In this document: positions 18,559 to 25,569 of the stretch, piece by piece
Position numbering within the stretch: position 1 is the first letter of the stretch
Layout: each line of letters opens with the position of its first letter
Origin: JARFQW01 sp963842955
GTDB lineage: Bacteria; Pseudomonadota; Gammaproteobacteria; Steroidobacterales; XN24
NCBI GenBank assembly: GCA_963842955.1
Contig: CAWJIJ010000011.1
Span: 62,001-126,000, forward strand
Reading direction: 5' to 3'
Length of the DNA: 64,000 bases
Position numbers and translations under genes: made by a program
The notes under the pieces: generated by a model
What the model was told of the DNA's origin: nothing
What the model saw: only the letters and a program-made list of their open reading frames with translations
Database searches by the model: none

Positions 18559-19424
18559 GCCAGCATCTTCTCAACCGGCAGCACGAGAATCGAGGTGGCG
18601 CCGGCGCCCTTGAGGCTTTCCAGGGTTTCCCAGAACACCGTCTCGGAGCAAACCGCGTGCACCGCCACCTTGTCCTCCAGTCCTTCGAGGGGCATCAGGG
18701 TGGGCGCTTCGCTGCCCGGAAGCAGGTCGCGGATTTCTTCCAGCGCCGCGCGGGGGGCATGGAGCATGATGTACTTGCTGCCGCGAACACGCAGAACGCC
18801 CTCGATGCGGCTGATCATGCGCTGCGCCCAGGCGGAGTGGGCCTGCGGGGCCGCGAGCAGCGCCGCCTGGCTTTCCAGCACCACCATGGTCTCCTCCAGA
18901 TCATTTGCTGCAAGAGTCGACCCGGTGGAGACCAGGTCGCAGATCACATCGGCACGCCCCAGGCGCGGCGCGATCTCCACCGCCCCCGACAGGGTGACGA
19001 CACTGGCCTCGATGCCCTGCTCATCCAGCCAGCGGCCGAGAATATTGGGGTACGTCGTGGCGATGCGCCGCCCCGACAACGAAGCGGGGCCATTCCACGA
19101 TTCACCGCGCGGAACGGCGATCGACAGCCGGCAGCGGCCGAAGTCCATATCGAGCGCCTTGCGTACGCCCGCTTCGGGGTCGGATTTTTCCAGATGCACG
19201 TTCAGCCCGACGATCCCCAGGTCGCAGACCCCCTCGGCAAGAAGCTGGGGAATATCGTCATCCCGCACCAGCAGCACGTCCACGGGCATATTCTCGCCGA
19301 AGCAGATCAGCTGATCCCGGCCGCGGCTGTAGGTCAGGCCGCAGGTTTCCAGCAGATGCAGGGAGTTCTCGGTGAGGCGGCCGGACTTCTGCACGGCAAT
19401 CTTCAGGCGCGGTTCTTGTTCCAA
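18555..19424 (-). CDS. hisG: ATP phosphoribosyltransferase, long form
   Basis: HisG, 289 residues, the committed and feedback-inhibited first step of histidine synthesis. It is the long form with a C-terminal ACT-like regulatory domain (about 220-289), so it should not need a HisZ partner. The PRPP-binding loop is LVSTGSTLAANDLEE. Near the N-terminus are AVQKSGRLTENS and VGLNVHLE. It is the first biosynthetic gene of the operon, 68 bp after the TrpR-like regulator gene. Confidence 0.97.
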   Translation of the reverse strand: MEQEPRLKIAVQKSGRLTENSLHLLETCGLTYSRGRDQLICFGENMPVDVLLVRDDDIPQLLAEGVCDLGIVGLNVHLEKSDPEAGVRKALDMDFGRCRLSIAVPRGESWNGPASLSGRRIATTYPNILGRWLDEQGIEASVVTLSGAVEIAPRLGRADVICDLVSTGSTLAANDLEETMVVLESQAALLAAPQAHSAWAQRMISRIEGVLRVRGSKYIMLHAPRAALEEIRDLLPGSEAPTLMPLEGLEDKVAVHAVCSETVFWETLESLKGAGATSILVLPVEKMLA

Positions 19425-19492
19425 GGGATGCTCCGGTGGCCGCTGAGAGCGCGGCAGTCACGGTGGTTTAGTGTGGGGGGTCGGCCTCGGGG

Positions 19493-19798
19493 CTAGTCGC
19501 GCAGACGGTCGGCCACGAGCTCGTAGCCACCGTGCCCGCGGTCGAGAAACCGCGCGACCCGGCCGATGGTGGTGACGCTGACGCCGGTCAACTCGTTGAT
19601 CTCCCGGTACGGCCGGCCTTCGCGAAGCAGCGCGACCACACACCAGCGGTCGGCCAGGGCCTCGAGCTCTGCCGGCGTGCACAGATCGCGCAGAAACACT
19701 TCGGCCTCCGCGGAATTCTCCAGGAGACTGACAGCTTCGAACAGGGCCGCCTCACAGCGGGCCTGCTCCTCTGCCGGACGCGGATCACGGGTTTTCAT
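19493..19798 (-). CDS. TrpR-like regulator, YerC/YecD family, likely his-operon repressor
   Basis: A 101-residue helical protein of the TrpR superfamily (YerC/YecD group). The C-terminal half has a helix-turn-helix: LREGRPYREINELTGVS is the first helix and turn, VTTIGRVARFL the recognition helix. The N-terminal half supplies the dimer helices. It sits directly ahead of hisG on the same strand. Position suggests that it controls its own operon in response to histidine, as TrpR does with tryptophan; this is inference. The gapped palindrome at 19883-19900, 85 bp upstream of its start, is a candidate operator. Confidence 0.85.
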   Translation of the reverse strand: MKTRDPRPAEEQARCEAALFEAVSLLENSAEAEVFLRDLCTPAELEALADRWCVVALLREGRPYREINELTGVSVTTIGRVARFLDRGHGGYELVADRLRD

Positions 19799-19882
19799 CG
19801 ATTCTCGGTCCTCGCTGGCCTTCCCGGGGGCCTTTGAATGTTGGCTAATGATCCCCTCGCCAGGCGCGTGGGAACTGCAAAC

Positions 19883-19900
19883 GTATTAGCACGTTAATAC
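19883..19900. promoter_or_regulatory. 18-bp palindrome, candidate operator of the TrpR-like protein
   Basis: The sequence GTATTAGCACGTTAATAC has perfect 6-base arms (GTATTA/TAATAC) around a 6-base centre. The E. coli trp operator core has the same total length and outer bases (GTACTAG...CTAGTAC), and 11 of 18 positions agree. On the minus strand it lies 85 bp upstream of the TrpR-like gene, where the his promoter is expected. Binding is inferred from family, geometry and place. Confidence 0.5.
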
Positions 19901-20000
19901 ATTCATTCCGAGAACCACAAGCCCGCCTCGCGCCTCGGCCAGTCTTGCGGGTCACCGCCGGCCGAGCGCAGTGCCGCCAGCCGCAACGCCCGCCAGAGCA

Positions 20001-20029
20001 TTGACAAGCAGGGCCCCGACCGAAATAAT
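20001..20029 (+). promoter_or_regulatory. rpsT promoter
   Basis: A perfect -35 hexamer TTGACA (20001-20006), a 17-bp spacer and AATAAT (20024-20029, five of six matches) make a strong sigma-70 promoter. It would start transcription near 20036, about 75 bp before the rpsT start codon. Confidence 0.7.
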
Positions 20030-20110
20030 ATGCGGCTTCGTAGCCGTCGCGGACTGAAGCCGCCGGCGAATTCGGCCGGTCGGCCCTAACGTTTTCGGAG
20101 TTTCAGTACC

Positions 20111-20380
20111 TTGGCCAATATCAAGTCAGCAGCGAAGCGCGCCCGCCAGTCGGAGCAGCGCCGCCAGCACAACGTGGGCCTTCGCTCGAAGATGCGGACG
20201 CTCACGAAGAAGGTCCTTGCCGCGGTAGAGTCCGGCGACAAGGAACTGGCCAGGACGTCCTATGCGAAGGCCGTTCCGGTGATCGACTCCGTCTCCGACA
20301 AGGGCCTGATCCACAAAAACAAGGCCGCTCGCCACAAGAGCCGTCTGAACACCAAGGTCAAGGCTCTCCAGCAGGGCTGA
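20111..20380 (+). CDS. rpsT: 30S ribosomal protein S20
   Basis: S20, 89 residues, a lysine/arginine-rich primary 16S rRNA-binding protein. The N-terminus (M)ANIKSAAKRARQSE and the C-terminal HKNKAARHKSRLN are diagnostic. Translation starts with TTG, as it does in E. coli rpsT, where the weak start is part of autogenous control. CGGAG lies about 11 bases upstream. It is a single-gene unit with its own promoter and a terminator at 20439-20466. Confidence 0.97.
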   Translation: MANIKSAAKRARQSEQRRQHNVGLRSKMRTLTKKVLAAVESGDKELARTSYAKAVPVIDSVSDKGLIHKNKAARHKSRLNTKVKALQQG

Positions 20381-20438
20381 ATTTCAGCGGCGACCCAGGG
20401 CACAAACCCGGGGACCGCAAAACAATGCAATGACCTCC

Positions 20439-20466
20439 AGCCGATCTTCAGGGCCGGCTTTTTTTT
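20439..20466 (+). terminator. Rho-independent terminator after rpsT
   Basis: A short AGCCG/CGGCT stem with an 11-base loop is followed directly by a run of eight T. It lies about 60 bp after the rpsT stop. The stem is short, but the T tract is strong. Confidence 0.75.
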
Positions 20467-20490
20467 GCCTGGGAGTCGCTGCGGGCGGGC

Positions 20491-21603
20491 TTAGGCCGAA
20501 CCGAAATCCGGTCCTTTGCCCGGTGGCGGCGCCTCCCCTGACCCGGAGACACCGGAGTTCTCAGCCGGCTCGTCATCCCCAGGCCTATCGGCGGGATGGC
20601 TCTCGAGCCAGCTCATGACAGCCGAGACCAGTCCTGTCGTACCCTGGCCCGACAGCGCGGACACGCAGAACACCGGCCCCTCGTAGCCCAGTTTCCGGGC
20701 CAGGTCCTCGGCGCGCTCAGGCGCTTCGCCGTCCGGTACGAGGTCCGCCTTGTTGACGACCAGCCAGCGTGGCCGCGCAGCCAGCTCCGGGCTGAACCCT
20801 TCCAGCTCACCCACGATGACCCGGGCGGCCTCTTCCGGTGACGGCTGACCTTCCACAGGCACCAGGTCCACGAGGTGCAGAAGAAGCCGGGTTCGCTGCA
20901 GATGCTTGAGGAAGCGGATGCCCAGGCCCGCACCGCCGGCCGCGCCCTCGATCAGCCCGGGCACGTCGGCCATGACGAAACTGCGATGATTCCCCACGGA
21001 AACCACGCCGAGATTCGGGTGAAGCGTGGTAAAGGGGTAGTCCGCCACCCGGGGCCGGGCGGCGGAGACCTGGCGGATCAGCGTGGACTTGCCCGCATTC
21101 GGCAGGCCGACGAGACCCACGTCGGCCAGAAGCTTAAGTTCCAGCACGAGCTCCCGGACCTCGCCCGGCGTACCCGGGGTCGCGCGCCGCGGCGCCCGGT
21201 TGACGCTGGTCTTGAAGCGCGCGTTGCCCTGGCCACCCTCACCGCCACGGGCCACAAGCAGGCGCTGCTCGGGGCGAGTCAGGTCGCCGATGACCTCGCC
21301 CGTACCCTCATCCTGGACAACCGTCCCCACGGGGACCTGGATGACCAGGTCCTCGGCCCCCCGGCCCGCACAGTTCTTGCCCGACCCCGGCTGACCGTGG
21401 GCCGCGCGGAAATTGCGCTGGAAACGGAAATCCGCGAGGGTATTGATCCCCGAATCCGCCTCCATCCAGACGCTGCCGCCGCGGCCGCCATCGCCGCCAT
21501 CCGGCCCGCCGCGAGGAACGTATTTTTCCCTGCGGAAGCTCACAGTGCCGTTGCCGCCGTTGCCGGCGGCCACGCGAATAGTGGCTTCATCGACGAATTT
21601 CAT
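20491..21603 (-). CDS. obgE: GTPase ObgE/CgtA
   Basis: Obg-family GTPase of 370 residues, associated with 50S assembly and the stringent response. The N-terminal Obg fold (about 1-158) is glycine-rich (GNGGNGTVSFRREK, GGDGGRGG). The G domain shows G1 GLPNAGKST, the switch II motif DVPGLIEGA, G4 NKADLV and G5 SALSG. The C-terminal tail is acidic and proline-rich, as in many Obg proteins. It lies downstream of rplU-rpmA but beyond a strong terminator, so it probably has its own promoter or depends on partial read-through. Confidence 0.97.
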   Translation of the reverse strand: MKFVDEATIRVAAGNGGNGTVSFRREKYVPRGGPDGGDGGRGGSVWMEADSGINTLADFRFQRNFRAAHGQPGSGKNCAGRGAEDLVIQVPVGTVVQDEGTGEVIGDLTRPEQRLLVARGGEGGQGNARFKTSVNRAPRRATPGTPGEVRELVLELKLLADVGLVGLPNAGKSTLIRQVSAARPRVADYPFTTLHPNLGVVSVGNHRSFVMADVPGLIEGAAGGAGLGIRFLKHLQRTRLLLHLVDLVPVEGQPSPEEAARVIVGELEGFSPELAARPRWLVVNKADLVPDGEAPERAEDLARKLGYEGPVFCVSALSGQGTTGLVSAVMSWLESHPADRPGDDEPAENSGVSGSGEAPPPGKGPDFGSA

Positions 21604-21673
21604 GGTCGTTCTCGCAGTGTGCCCGGAACTCAGCTGGCCCGCAGGGGATGCGGGGAATTCTAGCGCTAAAACG

Positions 21674-21700
21674 AAAAAGGCCCCGGACGCTGCCGGGGCC
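21674..21700 (-). terminator. Rho-independent terminator after rpmA
   Basis: On the minus strand an 8-bp perfect stem (GGCCCCGG/CCGGGGCC) with a 6-base loop is followed by TTTTT. It sits between rpmA and obgE and should end most rplU-rpmA transcripts. Confidence 0.88.
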
Positions 21701-21740
21701 TCTCGTGGAAGCGGGGTCCGCCAGGGCCCCGTCCAGGGAA

Positions 21741-21998
21741 TCAGTCAGATATAACCGTAATGAACTTCCGGCCCTTGTCACCGCGGGTCTCGAAACGAAC
21801 CGTTCCGTCCGCCTTGGCGAACAGGGTGTGGTCACGGCCCACGCCAACGTTCACGCCGGGGTGGAAGCGGGTGCCGCGCTGGCGGACCAGAATGCTGCCG
21901 GCGCGCACGGCCTCTCCGCCGAAACGCTTCACGCCAAGCCGTTTGGACTCGGAATCGCGGCCGTTACGAGTACTGCCGCCTGCCTTTTTATGTGCCAT
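21741..21998 (-). CDS. rpmA: 50S ribosomal protein L27
   Basis: L27, 85 residues, which reaches the peptidyl transferase centre with its N-terminal tail (AHKKAGGSTRNGRDS). The SILVRQRGTRFHPG core is diagnostic. No N-terminal cleavage extension of the Firmicutes type is present. It follows rplU by 27 bp. Confidence 0.98.
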   Translation of the reverse strand: MAHKKAGGSTRNGRDSESKRLGVKRFGGEAVRAGSILVRQRGTRFHPGVNVGVGRDHTLFAKADGTVRFETRGDKGRKFITVISD

Positions 21999-22025
21999 CT
22001 CTGAGCCTTCCTCTTCCCTCAGCCG

Positions 22026-22340
22026 TTATCCGGCGGAGATTTCCGTGATTCTGACCTGGGTGAACTGCTGGCGGTGGCCCTTCGTGCGCCGGTAATTCTT
22101 GCGCCGATTGAACTTGACCACTACCACCTTCTTGGCCTTGCCCTGGGATTCAACGGTGGCCGTGACCTTACCGCCCTCGACCAGCGGCGTGCCGATGGTG
22201 ACGTTCTCGCCTTCGCCAACCAGGAGGACCTGATCGAATTCGACGGCGTCGCCCTCGGCCGCATCCAGACGCTCCACCTTCAGGGTGGCGCCCTCAGCGA
22301 CGCGATACTGTTTTCCGCCTGTCTTTATAACCGCGTACAT
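22026..22340 (-). CDS. rplU: 50S ribosomal protein L21
   Basis: L21, 104 residues, with the standard start MYAVIKTGGKQYRV and the C-terminal signature KFNRRKNYRRTKGHRQ. An in-frame start 15 bp further upstream is possible, but the family begins at MYAVI. It is the first gene of rplU-rpmA, with a near-consensus promoter just upstream. Confidence 0.97.
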   Translation of the reverse strand: MYAVIKTGGKQYRVAEGATLKVERLDAAEGDAVEFDQVLLVGEGENVTIGTPLVEGGKVTATVESQGKAKKVVVVKFNRRKNYRRTKGHRQQFTQVRITEISAG

Positions 22341-22384
22341 GAACCTGCTCTCCACTCTGTCGTGGGGTCGAAACCAAGCCGCGC

Positions 22385-22413
22385 ATTGTATCCATAGGGC
22401 CCGTAGGGGTCAA
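22385..22413 (-). promoter_or_regulatory. rplU-rpmA promoter
   Basis: On the minus strand TTGACC (22413-22408), a 17-bp spacer and TACAAT (22390-22385) form a near-consensus sigma-70 promoter. It would give a leader of about 35-40 nt before the rplU ATG. Confidence 0.75.
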
Positions 22414-22459
22414 ACCCCCGGGAATGTTTTGTGAAACGGAGCCCAGCGCCGTTTGGCGC

Positions 22460-22465
22460 TACAAT
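22460..22465 (+). promoter_or_regulatory. Possible -10 box for ispB
   Basis: TACAAT, five of six to consensus, lies about 65 bp before the ispB ATG and back to back with the rplU promoter. No matching -35 element is evident. Confidence 0.35.
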
Positions 22466-22529
22466 CGTACCTCACGATCCGGCGCCACCAGCGCCAACCC
22501 GCGGCGGAAGGAGGCCGCCGAGACACCTG

Positions 22530-23531
22530 ATGGAAGCAAGATTTTCCGCCCTGACCAGTCCCCTGTCCCTCGCAGACGTCCGTCGTCTGGTCGAGGCCGA
22601 CCTGGAATCCCTCGACGATACGATCCGGACCCGTCTGCACAGCGACGTCATGCTGGTCAGCCAGGTGGCGGACTACATCGTCAATTCCGGGGGCAAGCGA
22701 CTGCGACCGCTGCTCGTGCTGCTCGTGGCCCGGGCCTGCGGCTATACGGGCAGCGGCCATGTCGAAGCGGCGGCCATTATCGAATTTATTCATACCGCGA
22801 CGCTCCTCCATGACGACGTCGTGGACGGGTCGGATCTCAGGCGGGGCCAGGACACGGCCAACGCCATGTTTGGAAACTCGGCCAGCGTCCTTGTGGGGGA
22901 CTTCCTCTACTCCAGAGCCTTCCAGATGATGGTCAGCCTGGAGCGGATGGGGATCATGGCGGCTCTCGCGGATGCGACAAACCGCATTGCCGAGGGCGAA
23001 GTGATGCAGCTGATGAATATCAACGATCCGGAGACCAGCGAGGCCCGGTACATGGAAATCATCGAGTGCAAAACCTCCAAGCTCTTCGAGGCCGGAGCCG
23101 TCGTGGCCGGGTTGCTCTCCGACCAGCCGCCGGAGGTCCTGGAAGCCCTCGCCACCTACGGGATGAAACTGGGCAACGCCTTCCAGCTCACCGACGACGC
23201 GCTGGACTACCGCTCGAGCGCCGAAGAGATGGGCAAAAATGCCGGCGACGATCTGGCGGAAGGCAAGCCTACGCTGCCGCTGATCCATGCGCTGCGCAAG
23301 GGCAGTGATGAAGAGCGCCTGGCCATTCGGGAAGCCATCGAGAACGGCGGCGCCGAGCGGATGCCCGTCATCCTGAAGGCTATTGAATCCACCGATGCGC
23401 TCCACTACACTGCGCGGCTCGCGAAATCGGAGGCCGATGCCGCCATCTCCGCGCTGGGCATCCTGCCGGAGTCCCCGTTTCGGGACGGGCTGGCAGCAAT
23501 AGCGGACATCGCCATCAGCCGGTCCTACTGA
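22530..23531 (+). CDS. ispB: Octaprenyl/polyprenyl diphosphate synthase
   Basis: A trans-isoprenyl diphosphate synthase of 333 residues that makes the ubiquinone side chain. The two aspartate-rich motifs are LLHDDVVDGSD and QLTDDALDY, with GGKRLRP for IPP binding near the N-terminus. It is full length and closely matches the E. coli IspB pattern (FIHTATLLHDDVVD, EGEVMQLMN). The ATG at 22530 gives the family-like N-terminus; an AAGGAGG lies 15-20 bases upstream, farther than ideal. Divergent from rplU, as in many gammaproteobacteria. Confidence 0.95.
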   Translation: MEARFSALTSPLSLADVRRLVEADLESLDDTIRTRLHSDVMLVSQVADYIVNSGGKRLRPLLVLLVARACGYTGSGHVEAAAIIEFIHTATLLHDDVVDGSDLRRGQDTANAMFGNSASVLVGDFLYSRAFQMMVSLERMGIMAALADATNRIAEGEVMQLMNINDPETSEARYMEIIECKTSKLFEAGAVVAGLLSDQPPEVLEALATYGMKLGNAFQLTDDALDYRSSAEEMGKNAGDDLAEGKPTLPLIHALRKGSDEERLAIREAIENGGAERMPVILKAIESTDALHYTARLAKSEADAAISALGILPESPFRDGLAAIADIAISRSY

Positions 23532-23558
23532 CCGGACGGTCCTCGTGAAACGCGGCGT

Positions 23559-23635
23559 CGGAGTATAGCTCAGCCTGGTAGAGCACTACGTTCGGGACGT
23601 AGGGGTCGCAGGTTCAAATCCTGCTACTCCGACCA
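23559..23635 (+). tRNA. tRNA-Pro, anticodon CGG
   Basis: A 77-nt cloverleaf. The acceptor stem CGGAGTA pairs with TACTCCG and is followed by encoded ACCA. The anticodon arm CTACG/CGTAG encloses the loop TTCGGGA, giving anticodon CGG. The T arm GCAGG/CCTGC encloses TTCAAAT, and the D arm is GCTC/GAGC. It lies 27 bp after ispB, so it may be on the same transcript, and a terminator hairpin follows. Confidence 0.97.
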
Positions 23636-23665
23636 ATACGACAGCCGCCCTGCGCGGCAGAACAG

Positions 23666-23688
23666 AGCCGGCGAAAGCCGGCTTTCTT
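23666..23688 (+). terminator. Terminator after tRNA-Pro
   Basis: The palindromic stem GCCGGC/GCCGGC, extended by an A-T pair, encloses a stable GAAA tetraloop and is followed by TTTCTT. It lies about 30 bp past the tRNA 3' end. Confidence 0.75.
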
Positions 23689-23779
23689 CGTTTCCCCGGC
23701 GGAAAACCCGAACCGGGTCCGGTGACATTCGATTGAAACGTTGTAGGCTCAGCCTTTCCGCATGGACAGGAGAGCCTTG

Positions 23780-24235
23780 ATGACGGGACGTACGGTGGGG
23801 CAGATCGACGTATCACAGTGCGCTACGGAAGCCCGCGCTGAAGAATCCGGCGAGTGCCTTTTCTGCGCAGAAATCGGTCCCCGCATCTTTCTCGAAAACG
23901 ACGGCGCGGTCGCGATCCGCGATGCCTTTCCTGCATCGGAGCTCCACACGCTGGTCATTCCGAAACGCCACGCCGTGACGGCGCTGGATCTCTCCCCGGA
24001 AGAAGCCGCGGCCTGCCATGAGCTGATCCTGAGGGTGTGCGCCGACATCCGCCGGCTGGACCGTTCGGTCTCCGGGTTCAATATCGGCGCCAACGCGGGC
24101 CGGGATGCCGGGCAGAGTGTTTTTCACTGCCACTACCACGTTATCCCGCGGCGCCCGCAGGATTCCGGCAGCGACCTGGGCGGCATTCGCCACGCCATGC
24201 CTGGGCGGCGGATTTTTCCCGGCGACTACCTGTAG
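23780..24235 (+). CDS. HIT family nucleotide hydrolase
   Basis: A 151-residue histidine-triad protein. The motif FHCHYHVIPRR carries the three histidines, and the N-terminal CLFCAEI pair and LVIPKRHAV are typical of HinT-like members that cleave nucleoside phosphoramidates or dinucleotides. I chose ATG 23780 because AGGAG lies eight bases upstream; an ATG at 23762 would add six residues. It converges with the bd-oxidase operon. Confidence 0.9.
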   Translation: MTGRTVGQIDVSQCATEARAEESGECLFCAEIGPRIFLENDGAVAIRDAFPASELHTLVIPKRHAVTALDLSPEEAAACHELILRVCADIRRLDRSVSGFNIGANAGRDAGQSVFHCHYHVIPRRPQDSGSDLGGIRHAMPGRRIFPGDYL

Positions 24236-24251
24236 TACGACTTCAGCCCGG

Positions 24252-24284
24252 CGGCCGCGGACAGGCTGCGAATCGTCGCGGCCG
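24252..24284. terminator. Possible bidirectional hairpin between the HIT gene and the bd-oxidase operon
   Basis: A perfect 8-bp inverted repeat (CGGCCGCG/CGCGGCCG) with a 17-base loop lies just past the HIT stop in the space between convergent genes. There is no T tract on either side, so a terminator role is only suggested by place. Confidence 0.3.
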
Positions 24285-24383
24285 ACTCCGCGTGCACCGC
24301 TCTTGCGGAGGCATCCGCTCGAGAATCATGCCCGGCCAAGGCGGTGACTCACGGACCTCCGATGGGGCATCCCGGTCCAGGCC

Positions 24384-24542
24384 CTACGCGGCGATTCCCA
24401 CTTGTTCCATGATCCAGCGCAAGCCATAGGCAAACGCCAGCCAGGCCAGCAGGCTCCCGGTCCAGATGGCGACAAACCAGCCCGCTCGGCGCCAGCCGCG
24501 GGGGCCGTTGTCCGGCGTCCGGCTAGTGGTGGTATCCGGCAT
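24384..24542 (-). CDS. DUF2474-type small subunit of the CioAB bd oxidase
   Basis: A 52-residue single-pass membrane protein. Its N-terminus is polar and arginine-rich (TSRTPDNGPRGWRRAG), then one transmembrane helix runs from about residue 21 to 41 (WFVAIWTGSLLAWLAFAYG), followed by LRWIMEQVGIAA. Length, position after the second oxidase gene and the W/L-rich helix match the DUF2474 family, which accompanies cyanide-insensitive bd oxidases much as CydX accompanies CydAB. The ATG overlaps the end of cydB by 20 bp, with AAGGTG seven bases upstream inside cydB, which argues for coupled translation. It is short enough to be missed by standard gene calling. Confidence 0.82.
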   Translation of the reverse strand: MPDTTTSRTPDNGPRGWRRAGWFVAIWTGSLLAWLAFAYGLRWIMEQVGIAA

Positions 24543-25554
24543 CGGCCGCCACCTTGCCGCGGAAAATCCAGTACACGTAGCCGGTATAGGCCAGGATGAT
24601 CGGCAGCATAACCAGCGCTCCGACCAGCAGCAGTCCCTGGGAATTGGGCGCTGCCGCGGCCTGGGTAAATGTCAGGTCATAGGGCACGAGATACGGATAG
24701 ATGCCGACGAGCAGACCGACGAATCCCAGGAGAAACAGGACGATTCCCCAAATGTGCGGGGAGTAGGTTGCCCCGCCCCGGAGGCCGCGAACGATCTGGA
24801 TGAAGGCAACGCCCACCAGGATCGGAATCGGGGTCAGCGGCGCCAGTTTCGACCAGTTCACGTCCGGATACCTCAGCCCCCACTGGTCGGCGGCGGCGGC
24901 GTCCAGCGTGGGTACCCAGAAACTCACGATGGCCATCATCAGCAACACGATGCCGGCGGCCATGACGCCGACACGACGGGCCCAGGCCAGCAATTCCCCT
25001 TCGCTCTTGATCACCAGCCACGTGCTGCCGAGCAGGACATAGCCCCAGACGAGGGAGCAACCCACGACAAAGCTGAACGGTGTCAGCCAGTCGAACATGC
25101 CGCCGGCGAAGCGGCCGTCCTCCAGGGTGATCCCCTGGACGATTGCACCAAGTACGAGACCCTGGGAAAACGTGGCCACGACGGATCCCCAGTGAAAGGC
25201 CTGGTCCCATATCCTGCGGCCGTTGTCGGAAGCCTTGAACCGGAACTCGAAGGCGACGCCGCGGAAGATGAGCGCGGTCAGCATGAAGCCGATGGGCATG
25301 TACACCGCCGGCATGAGCGCCGCATACGCCTTCGGGAACGCCGCGAACAAGCCGCCGCCGCCGAGAACCAGCCAGGTCTCGTTGCCGTCCCAGACAGGCG
25401 CCACCGAGTTCATCATCACATCCCGGTCAGAGTCGGTGGGCGCAAACGGGAAAAGGATCCCCAGGCCCAGGTCGAAGCCGTCGAGAATGAGATACATGAA
25501 CACCGCGACCGCCAGCAGGCCGGCCCAGATAAATGGCAGATTCAGTCCGTCCAT
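24523..25554 (-). CDS. cydB: Cytochrome bd-type (CioB-like) quinol oxidase subunit II
   Basis: Subunit II of a bd-type quinol oxidase, 343 residues with about eight to nine transmembrane helices. The start MDGLNLPFIWAGLLA and the motifs LDGFDLGLGIL, VWDGNETWLVLGGGG and FRGVAFEFRFK are typical. It forms the heterodimer with subunit I in the inner membrane. The gene starts 15 bp after cydA and overlaps the DUF2474 gene. Confidence 0.95.
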   Translation of the reverse strand: MDGLNLPFIWAGLLAVAVFMYLILDGFDLGLGILFPFAPTDSDRDVMMNSVAPVWDGNETWLVLGGGGLFAAFPKAYAALMPAVYMPIGFMLTALIFRGVAFEFRFKASDNGRRIWDQAFHWGSVVATFSQGLVLGAIVQGITLEDGRFAGGMFDWLTPFSFVVGCSLVWGYVLLGSTWLVIKSEGELLAWARRVGVMAAGIVLLMMAIVSFWVPTLDAAAADQWGLRYPDVNWSKLAPLTPIPILVGVAFIQIVRGLRGGATYSPHIWGIVLFLLGFVGLLVGIYPYLVPYDLTFTQAAAAPNSQGLLLVGALVMLPIILAYTGYVYWIFRGKVAADAGYHH

Positions 25555-25569
25555 GTCGAAACCCTCCTG

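Larger units (their letters stand above)
19799..20110. other. Divergent intergenic region between the his operon and rpsT
   Basis: About 310 bp with no credible gene. It holds the candidate his-operon palindrome on the left and a strong rpsT promoter on the right. The central part (about 19905-19995) is GC-rich and shows no clear element. Confidence 0.6.

Noticed and set aside
19425..19492. Possible histidine attenuator with a His-rich leader peptide before hisG
   Set aside because: Only 68 bp lie between the regulator gene and hisG, with no run of His codons and no terminator hairpin.
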